From the NCBI GenBank assembly GCA_000799755.1, contig JUHI01000003.1:496001-560000 (forward strand): a stretch of 64,000 bases of DNA. Reading direction: 5' to 3'. Both the position numbers and the translations under genes were made by a program. The notes under the pieces were generated by a model that ran no database searches, was not told where the DNA came from, and was given only the letters and a program-made list of their open reading frames with translations. Every line of letters begins with the position of its first letter. Within the stretch, counting starts at the first letter, position 1. This document shows positions 1-8,354 of this stretch, piece after piece. Source of the stretch: Martinezella tropici (GTDB lineage Bacteria > Pseudomonadota > Alphaproteobacteria > Rhizobiales > Rhizobiaceae).

Positions 1-83
1 AAGAGAACGAGAAGAAAGGCCTGCAGGGCGATCAGGCGTTTTATCAGCCCCCAGCGTAGAGATCGGCTGCGCTCCGGGGTCAT
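1..83 (-). CDS. Sensor histidine kinase, N-terminal fragment (cut by window edge)
   Basis: Only the first 27 codons are inside the window. The ATG at 81-83 overlaps the stop codon of the response regulator gene, an ATGA junction typical of regulator-kinase operons. The visible peptide starts MTPERSRSLRWGLIKRL and then turns hydrophobic (IALQAFLLVL), as expected for the cytoplasmic leader and first membrane helix of a sensor kinase. The kinase assignment rests on position and this helix, since no catalytic part is visible. The second OmpR-type pair at 57715-59753 has the same gene order and overlap. Confidence 0.6.
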   Translation of the reverse strand, partial: MTPERSRSLRWGLIKRLIALQAFLLVL

Positions 84-754
84 GCCTTCGCCCGGATCAG
101 GTAGCCGATGTTTCGCACGGCCCTTATCTCGACCGTGGCCTCGGCCAGAAGCAGCTTCTTTCGAATACGCGAGATATGCGCATCAAGGGCGTTCGACCCG
201 ATCTCGTCCTCAAGCGCATAAACGGCCTCGATCAGGCTCGGCCGCGTCACGATGCGGTTCGGTCGGCGCATCAGCGTCTCCAGCACCAGATATTCACGGC
301 GGGGAAAGTCTATGAGCGCGTCGCCAACAAAGATTTCATTGGTCCTGGGATCGACGCTTAGATTGCCGAAATTCAGATACCGGTCGGAAACCGTCGGCCC
401 CCGCCTCTGGAGCGCCCTCAATCGAGCGAGTAGCTCCTCGATCGCGAATGGCTTGGCAAGATAATCGTCGGCACCGCTGTCGAGCCCGTCGACACGGTGG
501 TCGACGCTGCCGAGCGCGGTCAGCACGAGGATCGGCACGGGATGTTTGCGTTGACGCAGCGCCGCCACCAGATCCAGCCCCTCGCCATCAGGCAGGCGGC
601 GATCCAGGACAAGGACATCATAGGTCCCGACGCGGGCCATCGCATCGGCATCCGCAATCGTGCGGACGTGGTCGGCAAGCACGTCACGGCGGCGCAGCGC
701 TTCAAGTAGCGCGCGGGCCATTTCGGGTTCATCCTCAAGCAGCAGAATTCGCAA
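80..754 (-). CDS. OmpR/PhoB-type response regulator
   Basis: This is a two-domain transcriptional regulator of about 224 residues. The receiver domain has the acidic pair E7-D8, the phosphoacceptor D51 in VLVLDRRLPDG and the conserved lysine in DDYLAKPF. The C-terminal winged helix ends in the typical VRNIGYLI. I place the start at a TTG (752-754) because the protein then begins MRILLLEDE, as in the family, with GGGGGA just upstream; a longer ATG start at 847 would add an unrelated 31-residue leader. The stop overlaps the kinase start. The regulator at 59082-59753 is a recognisable paralogue. The signal sensed is unknown. Confidence 0.88.
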   Translation of the reverse strand: MRILLLEDEPEMARALLEALRRRDVLADHVRTIADADAMARVGTYDVLVLDRRLPDGEGLDLVAALRQRKHPVPILVLTALGSVDHRVDGLDSGADDYLAKPFAIEELLARLRALQRRGPTVSDRYLNFGNLSVDPRTNEIFVGDALIDFPRREYLVLETLMRRPNRIVTRPSLIEAVYALEDEIGSNALDAHISRIRKKLLLAEATVEIRAVRNIGYLIRAKA

Positions 755-937
755 CGACTTTCCCCCAAAGGACGGCGCTTGCCATCCTTCGCCCCACTGA
801 CAGCCAAAGATTGCGGCTACATTACACGCGGATTGCCGAAGTGGCACCAGAACAATGCGAATGAACAGCGGCCAGAAAGGTGACGGTTCCGTTTCGAACT
901 GAAACCATCTCAGGGCGGAAAGGCAATCGGAATATTG

Positions 938-1279
938 TCACTGCAGCATGCGTGCCAGCATTCGCCTGATGTGATCTTGACCGCCAAAGAAAATCGCCGC
1001 GACGACAATCGTCCGGCGCTCGGCGACCGGCAGAAACCAGACGGCAGCCTTGTCGCGCCGCAGGAAACGGATACCGGGATAGATATCCGGCCGCAACGTT
1101 CCGATGTAGGGCGTCCCGACCAATCGATCGATTTCCAGGCGGAGTTCGCGAATACGGTTGGCCGCCCGCTCCAGAGCTTCCTCGGGCGCGTCTCCAAGAT
1201 CGAGGTAGGCCGCAAACAGATGATCGAAGGTCAGTTCGAAATCGAGATCCGCATCCCTGGAATATTCAAGGGTCCACAC
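938..1279 (-). CDS. RelE/ParE-family toxin
   Basis: This 113-residue protein has the layout of a ParE/RelE toxin: an N-terminal strand (WTLEYSRDADLDF), two helices, then RLVGTPYIGTLRPDIYPGIRFLRRDKAAVWFLP and a final strand of the IVVAAIFFGGQDH type. The length suits the family. It overlaps the upstream antitoxin gene by 14 bases, so translation is probably coupled. ParE members poison DNA gyrase and RelE members cut mRNA on the ribosome; the sequence alone does not decide between them, though the ParD-like partner favours ParE. Confidence 0.8.
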   Translation of the reverse strand: MWTLEYSRDADLDFELTFDHLFAAYLDLGDAPEEALERAANRIRELRLEIDRLVGTPYIGTLRPDIYPGIRFLRRDKAAVWFLPVAERRTIVVAAIFFGGQDHIRRMLARMLQ

Positions 1280-1541
1280 GGAGCGCTCGCCGTTTACGCT
1301 CGATCATGCTCTCGATGCTTTCCTCCATCTCCGGAGCCGAAATCATCGGCCCGTCGACGCGGCGCTGGATGAGCCTGCGCAGCCCTTCCGTCTCGGCCGC
1401 TTCCGCTTCCGTTTTCTGCCGCAGCAGTTCCAGACCCTGCTGGAGAACCGAACTGAGGCTGGAATAGCGCCCCGTGTCGACAAGCGAGCGAGCAAACGCA
1501 TCCTGCTGATCGGTCAATGATATCGACGATTTGACGCTCAC
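1266..1541 (-). CDS. ParD-like (ribbon-helix-helix) antitoxin
   Basis: This 91-residue protein starts with a ribbon-helix-helix pattern (KSSISLTDQQDAFARSLVDTG, then SSLSSVLQQGLELLRQ), as in ParD/CopG antitoxins. Its charged C-terminal half would wrap the toxin. It lies first in the pair and overlaps the toxin gene by 14 bases. Such antitoxins normally repress their own promoter, which would lie in the short gap at 1542-1628. The pair stands between an unrelated two-component system and the sugar operon and may act as a stabilising element of the replicon or island. Confidence 0.82.
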   Translation of the reverse strand: MSVKSSISLTDQQDAFARSLVDTGRYSSLSSVLQQGLELLRQKTEAEAAETEGLRRLIQRRVDGPMISAPEMEESIESMIERKRRALRVDP

Positions 1542-1628
1542 GGAACAATCTCCTTCATGCGCCCAAAATGCTACTCAGTCGCATAGATGTCAAGACTTCG
1601 AGGCGGGACGATGGAGGGTTACGAAGGT

Positions 1629-2321
1629 TTATTGCCGTCGCTTTGCCACATCGTTGACCCCATCAAGATCCGGTGCCTGTCCGTAGCTCATATTCTTCAT
1701 CTGCTGGATAACACGTGCCATTTCCTCGTCATCGAGAATAGGCGGCTCGCCGAGCGTCAAGGCCTGCACATAGAGGCGCGACAGTGTCTCGACTTCGATC
1801 GCAAGCGCAAGGGCTGCGGCCGGCGTTTTCCCAAGCGAGATCTGCCCGTGCTGACCGAGCAGGCAGGCAAGCCTGTCCTGCAAGGCTTCGATCGCAGCAT
1901 CCGAAAGGGCCTGCGTGCCGAAGGTGGCGTAACGTGCGCAGCGGATCGTCGTACCGCCAGCGACGCCGGTCATATAGTGAAAGCTCGGGATGGTCTTGTG
2001 ATGCACGGCAAGCGTGGTCGCATAGACCGAATGGCAATGAAGCACGCATTCGATATCTTGGCGGGATGCCAGAATATCGCGATGAAAGCGCCATTCGGAC
2101 GATGGCCGGCGTTCCCCCTCGTAGCTGCCGTCGAGAAACATCTGAACAAGATCCTTCGGCTGCATCACGTCATAGGGAAGCGACGTCGGCGTGACCAGAA
2201 ATCCCCTTGGATTTCGCACGGACATATTGCCTGCCGTCCCCTGGTTGATGCCGGAGGCGTTCATCCGGCGGCAGATTGCCACCATTTCCGTGCGCAAGGC
2301 ACTGTCGTCATAGGTCGTCAC
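1629..2321 (-). CDS. Class II aldolase (FucA/AraD family)
   Basis: This cytoplasmic aldolase or epimerase-fold enzyme has 230 residues. The family's zinc-binding histidines appear in VLHCHSVYATTLA with a further one near the C-terminal part (LLGQHGQISLG). The proposed catalytic acid lies in SSEWRFHRDIL, and the phosphate-binding Gly/Asn stretch is NQGTAGNMSVR. The start is a GTG that overlaps the kinase stop (GTGA), so it is the last gene of the sugar operon. Family members cleave fuculose-, rhamnulose- or ribulose-type phosphates. The substrate here is not known but should be the product of the adjacent FGGY kinase. Confidence 0.85.
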   Translation of the reverse strand: MTTYDDSALRTEMVAICRRMNASGINQGTAGNMSVRNPRGFLVTPTSLPYDVMQPKDLVQMFLDGSYEGERRPSSEWRFHRDILASRQDIECVLHCHSVYATTLAVHHKTIPSFHYMTGVAGGTTIRCARYATFGTQALSDAAIEALQDRLACLLGQHGQISLGKTPAAALALAIEVETLSRLYVQALTLGEPPILDDEEMARVIQQMKNMSYGQAPDLDGVNDVAKRRQ

Positions 2322-3706
2322 GATGTTTGCTCCATTGTCTTGGCCAACGCCTGCCAGCGGCGCTGATGCGATGAAAGGTCGGGCAGATCGGAAATATCCG
2401 GCGCCTCGGCGGCGAGCGGCACGGGCGATATGCGTTCTTCATGGGCCGCAAGCATGGCCGCACCTGTCGCCGTTCCTGTCGTGCTGCGGCTGACCAGCAC
2501 GCGGCGGTCGGGTAGGAGGGCGGTAACGATGGCGCCATAAAGGGGGTCGACCACGAAATTGCCGTCGAGCACCACCGTTCCCGCCGGCGGTAGATCCCGG
2601 ATACAGGCCGCACTCAGCAGCGCGGAATAAAGTACAGCGAGCGTGAAGCGGACGTCCTCATCGTCTGCAAGCGGCCCTTCCAGGCGGCCACGGCGCGCAG
2701 TGCCGGGAAAGAGCCCGTCGTCCGAGCCGAACGTCGGCAGCGCGAAAGTGCCTGAAGCGATGATCCTCCGAAGCGCGGACAATGAGGCAGGGCCGGACGC
2801 CTTTGACGCGACCGCGGCAAATTCCCGACCTCCCATGGTCAGCATGCCGGGCGTTGGATTGCCGAAGACATCGGCATTGCAGGAATGGCCGGGTTGTTCG
2901 TCGCTGAAATCGACGCCGTTACGGTCGGTCAGCGCAACGATCCAGGTCCCCGTCGACACGACGGTAAAATCGGAGAGATCGGCTGCCTGATAGCGATAGA
3001 GATTGGCCGAAGAGTCGTGCACGCCGCACAGAATACGTGTCGTCGTCTTCAGGCCGCATTGCCTGGCAAGCTCAGGCTTCAACGGGCCAAGCGTTTCCCA
3101 TGCGCGCCGCATCGGCGGCATGAGACGCTGCCACCCGCGATTTGCGACGAGCGCGGCGGGCCGGCCGTCGGCTGATGCCCATAGATGCGACTGTGCCGCA
3201 AGGCTCGTCACCTCGCTTGCCAGAACGCCGGAGAGGCGGAAAGCCCAATATTGCGGCGTGGCAAGATAGGCGTGAGCTGACGCAAACGTCTCCGGCCAAT
3301 GCATTTCCTGCCATAGCATCTGCCGCGCGAGATGGGCCGCACCCAGCATGATGGCGCTTGCCCGCTCGCGATAGGAGCCAACAACTGATCGATAGCGCGC
3401 ATCGACGTCGCTGGGGATCGGCTGTTCGTAGTCGATCATCGGCATTGCCGCACCCCGTCCATCGACCAGCACGCCGCCGGACCCATGCGCGCAGCTGACG
3501 ATCGCGCCTATGTCGTGTCGCTTGCCCAGCTCCGTCAGGCTATCGATGAGCCACGCCTCCAGCTCGACAAGATCATGATGACGATAGGGCGGACCATCCT
3601 TGACGATATTCGGCGTCGACAGCGTTTCGAGTACATGGCCATCATCGCTTGCCGCCGACAGCTTCACATTGGTCTTGCCGATATCGAAAACCGCAACGAT
3701 GCTCAT
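2318..3706 (-). CDS. FGGY-family carbohydrate kinase
   Basis: This sugar kinase has 462 residues from the ATG at 3706. The start is chosen because it gives the family N-terminus MSIVAVFDIGKTNVKL (phosphate-binding DxGKT loop) and overlaps the preceding permease stop (ATGA). The probable catalytic Asp is in CGVHDSSANLY. A second nucleotide-binding stretch is near the C-terminus (GTATGAAMLAAHEE). It resembles rhamnulo- and fuculokinases. It sits between the transport genes and the aldolase, so it most likely phosphorylates the ketose that the aldolase then splits. Exact sugar not determined. Confidence 0.87.
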   Translation of the reverse strand: MSIVAVFDIGKTNVKLSAASDDGHVLETLSTPNIVKDGPPYRHHDLVELEAWLIDSLTELGKRHDIGAIVSCAHGSGGVLVDGRGAAMPMIDYEQPIPSDVDARYRSVVGSYRERASAIMLGAAHLARQMLWQEMHWPETFASAHAYLATPQYWAFRLSGVLASEVTSLAAQSHLWASADGRPAALVANRGWQRLMPPMRRAWETLGPLKPELARQCGLKTTTRILCGVHDSSANLYRYQAADLSDFTVVSTGTWIVALTDRNGVDFSDEQPGHSCNADVFGNPTPGMLTMGGREFAAVASKASGPASLSALRRIIASGTFALPTFGSDDGLFPGTARRGRLEGPLADDEDVRFTLAVLYSALLSAACIRDLPPAGTVVLDGNFVVDPLYGAIVTALLPDRRVLVSRSTTGTATGAAMLAAHEERISPVPLAAEAPDISDLPDLSSHQRRWQALAKTMEQTS

Positions 3707-4761
3707 TTTGGACCGGATAAACGCGCTGGCAGCAGCCACATCAGATAGGGCCGTGCCGTCTGTATCGCAGCAACGAAGATGAGAATGCCGCCCCATATCG
3801 CGACCGTCAGATAATTGCTGAGGCCGAACTGGTTGAAGCCCGAGGAGATGACCTGCAGGATCGCCAGCGCCAGCATCAACCCGCCGGCCGTACCGAAGCC
3901 GCCGAAGGGATCGACACCGCCGAGAACAGCCGCAAGGATCGTCACCAGCAGATAGGATTGCGCGTAATCCGCGCTCGCCGAGTTGAAGGTTGCCAGCATG
4001 ACCAGCGCTGCGAAGAAGCAGATCAGGCTGGACATGACATAGACGCCGACCAGTACCCTGCGGGTATCGATCGCGGAATAGCGCGCCGCCTCGATATTCG
4101 AGCCGATCATGGCACAGGCGACGCCGAAGGCGGTGCGCCGCAATATGAGGCTGACGATGACGGCGACGACGATCAGCAGCAGGAAGATCAGCGGCACCCC
4201 GACAATGGTGGTCGTCCCAATGCGGCTGAAGCCGTCCGGTATGCCTGAGAGCGCCATGCCGCGGGTCAGATAAATGCTGATGCCGTCGATCAGAGATTTC
4301 GTGCCGAGCGTGATGAGGATCGGATGGACGCCGGTATAGGCGATGAGCGAGCCGGTGATGAGGCCGATCAATAGGCAGAGCGCGAGGCCGGCGACGAGCG
4401 CCAGGATGATCACGGCAACCGCCGTTCCCGTGCTGCTATCGGGCGTAATCAGGCTCTGCATGATAAAGGCCATCAGCAGCGCACACTGGTTCGTCGTTGC
4501 GATGATCGCAAGATTGAGGCCGCCCGTTATCAGCGGTGCCATCATCGCCAGAGACAGAAGGCCGAGCAGCGGCAGCTGGTACATGAAGGATTGCAGCGTG
4601 CCGAGCGAGGCAAAATTCGGAATGAACAGGGAGAAGCCGGCAACCAGAAGGATCAGCAGGACGACAAGCCCGGCATGTGCGCCGGGAATACTCATCCGCA
4701 CACGCGCCACCAAGTCCGCCAGGCTGTTGTTGATATTGTAGAGAACTGGAGGCTCAGCCAT
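3703..4761 (-). CDS. Sugar ABC transporter permease (CUT2/RbsC type), second subunit
   Basis: This integral inner-membrane permease has about 352 residues and roughly ten hydrophobic helices. The start at 4761 (MAEPPVLYNINNSL) overlaps the stop of the upstream permease by 8 bases; the longer upstream frame is arginine/serine-rich and not credible. The BPD_transp_2 signature region is visible as AAVLGGVDPFGGFGTAGG, matching the cytoplasmic loop that contacts the ATPase. It forms the channel together with the product of 4754-5788. Two different permease genes recall the rhamnose-type importers of rhizobia. Confidence 0.88.
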   Translation of the reverse strand: MAEPPVLYNINNSLADLVARVRMSIPGAHAGLVVLLILLVAGFSLFIPNFASLGTLQSFMYQLPLLGLLSLAMMAPLITGGLNLAIIATTNQCALLMAFIMQSLITPDSSTGTAVAVIILALVAGLALCLLIGLITGSLIAYTGVHPILITLGTKSLIDGISIYLTRGMALSGIPDGFSRIGTTTIVGVPLIFLLLIVVAVIVSLILRRTAFGVACAMIGSNIEAARYSAIDTRRVLVGVYVMSSLICFFAALVMLATFNSASADYAQSYLLVTILAAVLGGVDPFGGFGTAGGLMLALAILQVISSGFNQFGLSNYLTVAIWGGILIFVAAIQTARPYLMWLLPARLSGPK

Positions 4762-5788
4762 TGGACGGCGCTCCGGCGATGATGCGGTGACGACGGCCCG
4801 GGCGCGAGCTGATGACGGTGATCGAGGTCGAGACCAGAATGGTGATGCCGATGACGATCTGGAAGAAATAAGAGGAAACACCAAGCAGGTTGAGTCCGTT
4901 CTGCAGCACGGCCAGAAGCACGATGCCGAGCAATACGCCTGGCACGGTGCCGATACCGCCTGTCAGGCTTGCGCCGCCGAGGACGGCAGCGGACAGCACG
5001 GCAAGTTCGGTATTGTACATAGCATTAGGCACGCTCTCGCCGACCCGGTGCGCCTGCAGCAGCCCGGCGATCGCAGCCATGAGGCCGAGATACCCATAAG
5101 CAACGAATTGCAGCCGGCCGATGTTCATGCCGATGCGCCGCGCCGCCTCCGCATTGCCGCCCATCGCATAAAGCTGCCGTCCGACGGAAGACCGTGTCAT
5201 CCATGTCCAGGTAAACAACGTCACGATAACCATGGCGACGATCGGCAGCGTGATGCGGACGATGTCGCCCGACGCCGTCTCCATCCGCCAGAAGACGATC
5301 CGGTTCGTCCACCAGTCCGGCAAAGTGTAGATCGATTTGCCGCCGGAAAAATACATCAGCAGCGAGAAGCTGACGCTCATCATGGCGATCGTCGCGATGA
5401 TCGAGGTGATGCGCACATAATGAACCAGCAGCGCATTGAGACAGCCGAGACCGGCACCGATCGAAAGGCCGCAAATAATGACAACCGGTGCGGAAAGGCC
5501 GAGCTGCGTTGCAAGCAGCGCCGCGCAATATTGCGCGACGGAAGCGGTTGCCGCAAAGGATATGTCGATGCCGCCCGAGACCAGAACAACAAAAAGGCCC
5601 ATCGCCATGATCGCCTGCACGGAATAGGTTTCAAGCAGGTCGATGATGTTGCCAAGCGTCAGGAAATCGCGTGCCGTCAGTGAAAAGACGATCACGACGG
5701 CGACGATGACAGCCAGAAGCCAGGCTTCGGGGCGCCGTTTCAATTGCGCGACAAAGGATGGTCCGTCCGGTTGGCTGTGCTCACGCAT
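4754..5788 (-). CDS. Sugar ABC transporter permease (CUT2/RbsC type), first subunit
   Basis: This permease has 344 residues, with a short cytoplasmic N-terminus (MREHSQPDGPSFVAQLKRRPE) followed by about ten membrane helices. The ATPase-contact loop reads AAVLGGASLTGGIGTVPG, close to the equivalent loop of its partner permease. Its start overlaps the ATPase stop by 8 bases and its own stop overlaps the next permease by 8 bases, so the three genes are tightly coupled. It acts in the inner membrane in the same importer as the binding protein at 7347-8354. Confidence 0.88.
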   Translation of the reverse strand: MREHSQPDGPSFVAQLKRRPEAWLLAVIVAVVIVFSLTARDFLTLGNIIDLLETYSVQAIMAMGLFVVLVSGGIDISFAATASVAQYCAALLATQLGLSAPVVIICGLSIGAGLGCLNALLVHYVRITSIIATIAMMSVSFSLLMYFSGGKSIYTLPDWWTNRIVFWRMETASGDIVRITLPIVAMVIVTLFTWTWMTRSSVGRQLYAMGGNAEAARRIGMNIGRLQFVAYGYLGLMAAIAGLLQAHRVGESVPNAMYNTELAVLSAAVLGGASLTGGIGTVPGVLLGIVLLAVLQNGLNLLGVSSYFFQIVIGITILVSTSITVISSRPGRRHRIIAGAPSNG

Positions 5789-7274
5789 AGATGCGCTCCT
5801 TCATATTGGCCTCGCTGACTTCACCCGGCACCGCCTCGCCGACGATGCGGCCGGCGCGCATGTGCAGAATGCGGTCGCAGGTCGCAAAGAGCTCCGACAC
5901 CTCGTCGGAGATGAGAATGATGGCGACGCCTTGGCGCGCCAGATCGGCAACCACATCGTAAATGCCCTGCTTGTTCTTGATGTCGACGCCGACGGTCGGG
6001 GAATCGAGGATCAGCACCTTCGGCCGTGTCGCGAGCCATTTGGCCAGCACGACGCGCTGCTGATTGCCGCCCGAAAGCGTCTGCACGGCGCGATCGGCCG
6101 AGGGAACCTTGATGGCGAGCCGCTTGATCCAGTCATCCGCAAGCTCTGCGCGCGTCTTGCCGGGAATGAGCCCGAGACGGTTTGCCATGCCCTTCATGAC
6201 GGCGAGCATGATGTTGTCGCCGATCGACTGCTGCAGGATGACGCCGAGGCTAAGCCGATCCTCGGAAACATAGGCGATGCCGGCGCGCACGGCATCGCGA
6301 TTGGAACGCAGTGCGAGCTCCTTGCCCTCCAGGCGGATGCTGCCGCTCTCGGCGCGGTGCATGCCGAACAGCGTCAGGGCAAGTTCGGTACGGCCGGAAC
6401 CAAGCAATCCGGAAATGCCAAGAACCTCGCCGCGATGCAGCGTGAAATCGATGTCGGCAAACTCACCGCGACGCGACAGGCCGCGGACTTCCAAAACAGG
6501 TGCCGCCTCCGCCATATCGCGCGCGACGATCGAATGATCGATATCCAATCCGGTCATCAGATGCGCGATCCTCTTTTCGTTCATCTGATCGGCAGGCCAG
6601 GTGCCGACCTTGCGGCCGTCGCGCATGACAGTGACCCGCTCGGCGATCTCGACCACCTCGTCGAGCCGGTGGGAGACGAAGACGACGGCAATGCCGTCGG
6701 CCTTGAGCCGCCCGACGATCCCCAAGAGGCGGTCAACCTCCGTCCGCGTCAGCGATGCCGTCGGCTCGTCCATGAAAATCAGCCGCGCCTGGGCTGCCAG
6801 GCCGCGGGCGATCGCCACAATCTGGCGTTCGGCGACGGAGAGGTCGGAAACCGCGAGATCGAGATCGAGCGCAAATCCGAGCCTTGCAAGGACAGCGCTA
6901 GCCTTCTCGCGCATCTTCTTCCACTTGACCGGTTTTACGAGCCGGTCGAGATGGTTTTCGATGGCAATATTTTCGGCGACGGATAGGTTCGGAAACAGCG
7001 ACAGGTCCTGAAAGATGACCTGAATTCCAAGTGCTTTCGCGCGGGCGGGATCAAGCGGAAGAACCGGCTTGCCCTCGATTTCGATAATACCGGCCGAAGG
7101 CGGGTGCACCCCCGCCACGGTCTTGATCAGGGTCGACTTGCCGCAGCCGTTCTCACCGACGAGACAATGGATTTCGCCGGGCCTCACATCCCAGTCGATC
7201 TCCTCCAATGCACGTACGCCGCCGAACCGCTTGGACAGCCCAGTCAAACGCAGAAACGGAATTTCATCGCTCAT
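5781..7274 (-). CDS. Sugar ABC transporter ATP-binding protein, double-domain (RbsA/MglA type)
   Basis: This cytoplasmic ATPase has about 497 residues and two nucleotide-binding domains. The first has Walker A GENGCGKSTLIK, signature LSVAERQIVAIARG and Walker B RLIFMDEPTASL. The second has a degenerate Walker A (GLLGSGRTELAL) but a good signature, LSGGNQQRVVLAKW, the usual asymmetry of this family. The start at 7274 (MSDEIPFLRLTGLSKRFGG) fits the family better than the longer frame from 7316. It powers uptake through the two permeases below it. A GC-rich stem-loop lies in the gap between it and the binding-protein gene. Confidence 0.92.
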   Translation of the reverse strand: MSDEIPFLRLTGLSKRFGGVRALEEIDWDVRPGEIHCLVGENGCGKSTLIKTVAGVHPPSAGIIEIEGKPVLPLDPARAKALGIQVIFQDLSLFPNLSVAENIAIENHLDRLVKPVKWKKMREKASAVLARLGFALDLDLAVSDLSVAERQIVAIARGLAAQARLIFMDEPTASLTRTEVDRLLGIVGRLKADGIAVVFVSHRLDEVVEIAERVTVMRDGRKVGTWPADQMNEKRIAHLMTGLDIDHSIVARDMAEAAPVLEVRGLSRRGEFADIDFTLHRGEVLGISGLLGSGRTELALTLFGMHRAESGSIRLEGKELALRSNRDAVRAGIAYVSEDRLSLGVILQQSIGDNIMLAVMKGMANRLGLIPGKTRAELADDWIKRLAIKVPSADRAVQTLSGGNQQRVVLAKWLATRPKVLILDSPTVGVDIKNKQGIYDVVADLARQGVAIILISDEVSELFATCDRILHMRAGRIVGEAVPGEVSEANMKERIYA

Positions 7275-7299
7275 CGATCCACTCCGATTGCCACGGGTC

Positions 7300-7332
7300 G
7301 GCCGGCGGCGGCACATAAGCCTGCCGCCGGCC
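7300..7332 (-). terminator. Intercistronic stem-loop after the sugar binding-protein gene
   Basis: GGCCGGCGGC at 7300-7309 pairs perfectly with GCCGCCGGCC at 7323-7332 around a 13-base loop. It lies in the 72-base gap between the binding-protein stop and the ATPase start, without a T-run. Such elements after binding-protein genes usually slow 3'-to-5' mRNA decay or cause partial termination, which keeps the binding protein more abundant than the membrane parts. That role is inferred from position. Confidence 0.5.
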
Positions 7333-7346
7333 CTCGGGAGGAACGC

Positions 7347-8354
7347 CTAGAGGCCGAGCGCCACAAGCCGATCGATATTTTCCTTATCGAGCGACTCCAG
7401 TTTCTGGGCCTGAATGAGCTTCTTGTCCGGATAGACGCGAACCTTGCCGACGCCGGTCAGCTCCATGTTGTCGGTCGGCTCCTTGCCGGCCGCCAGGATG
7501 GAGGCAAGCTGCACGAAGATCTCGCCCGCCGTCATCGGATTCCAGATGAAGCCGCCGCGGATCGTGCCCGATTTGACATACTTGACGCCCTGCCCCGGCG
7601 AGAAGCCGCCGACGAGCGCGATCGATTTCGCCTTTTCGCGATCGTCAAGAACGCGCGCCGCGCCGATGGGACCTTGCGAGCCGAATGTCAGAATACCCTT
7701 GAGGTCCGGATGGGCACGCAACTGGTCCTGCGTGGTCTTGATGCTTTCATCCAGACTTTCGGCTACGCCGAAGCGATCGCCGAGCATTTCCATCTTGGGA
7801 TATTTCTGCTTCTGATAGGCGATTGCGGCGTCCGCCCAGGCATTGTGCAGCGGAACCGTAAGCGAGCCGACATAGACAATGTATTTGCCCTCCTCGCCCA
7901 TCTGCTTGGCGAGCAAGTCCATATGCGCCTGTCCGTAACCTTCGATGGTCGTGAGCTCGAAGTCCCAATCGGCCTCCTTCTGGTTCGGGCCTTCATGGGC
8001 CAGCACCTTGATGCCTGCGGCACGCGCACGGCCAAGAACAGGATCAAGCGCAGCCGAATCATTCGGCACGATGCCGATGACAGCGACCTTACGGGCAATC
8101 AGATCTTCGATGGCGCGCACCTGCTGGGCGGCGTCGGCCTGCGTCGGCCCGACCATCCAGGCATTCGTCTTGTATTCCGGCGCCGCCTTCTTGATGCCGA
8201 CTTCCATGGCATTGAACCACGGAATGCCGCCGATTTTGACCACGACACCGACCTGCGGCTCGGCCGCCTGCGCCACACCAATTGTGCCGCCGAGAGTTCC
8301 GACGACGACGGCGCCGCCTATTCCGGCGAGTATGGTTCGTCTTGTAACTTCCAT
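7347..8354 (-). CDS. Periplasmic sugar-binding protein (LsrB/RhaS-like), Tat-type signal
   Basis: This substrate-binding protein has 335 residues. The N-terminus MEVTRRTILAGIGGAVVVG carries a twin-arginine followed by a hydrophobic stretch and a VAQA cleavage site near residue 30, so export may use the Tat route. The mature part is a periplasmic binding protein type 1 fold (VGVVVKIGGIPWFNAMEVGIKKAA at its start). It looks closest to the LsrB/RhaS branch, so rhamnose-like sugars or AI-2 are possible ligands. The ATG at 8354 has a strong GGGAGGAG upstream. The first 37 bases lie inside the end of the LacI gene. Confidence 0.87.
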   Translation of the reverse strand: MEVTRRTILAGIGGAVVVGTLGGTIGVAQAAEPQVGVVVKIGGIPWFNAMEVGIKKAAPEYKTNAWMVGPTQADAAQQVRAIEDLIARKVAVIGIVPNDSAALDPVLGRARAAGIKVLAHEGPNQKEADWDFELTTIEGYGQAHMDLLAKQMGEEGKYIVYVGSLTVPLHNAWADAAIAYQKQKYPKMEMLGDRFGVAESLDESIKTTQDQLRAHPDLKGILTFGSQGPIGAARVLDDREKAKSIALVGGFSPGQGVKYVKSGTIRGGFIWNPMTAGEIFVQLASILAAGKEPTDNMELTGVGKVRVYPDKKLIQAQKLESLDKENIDRLVALGL

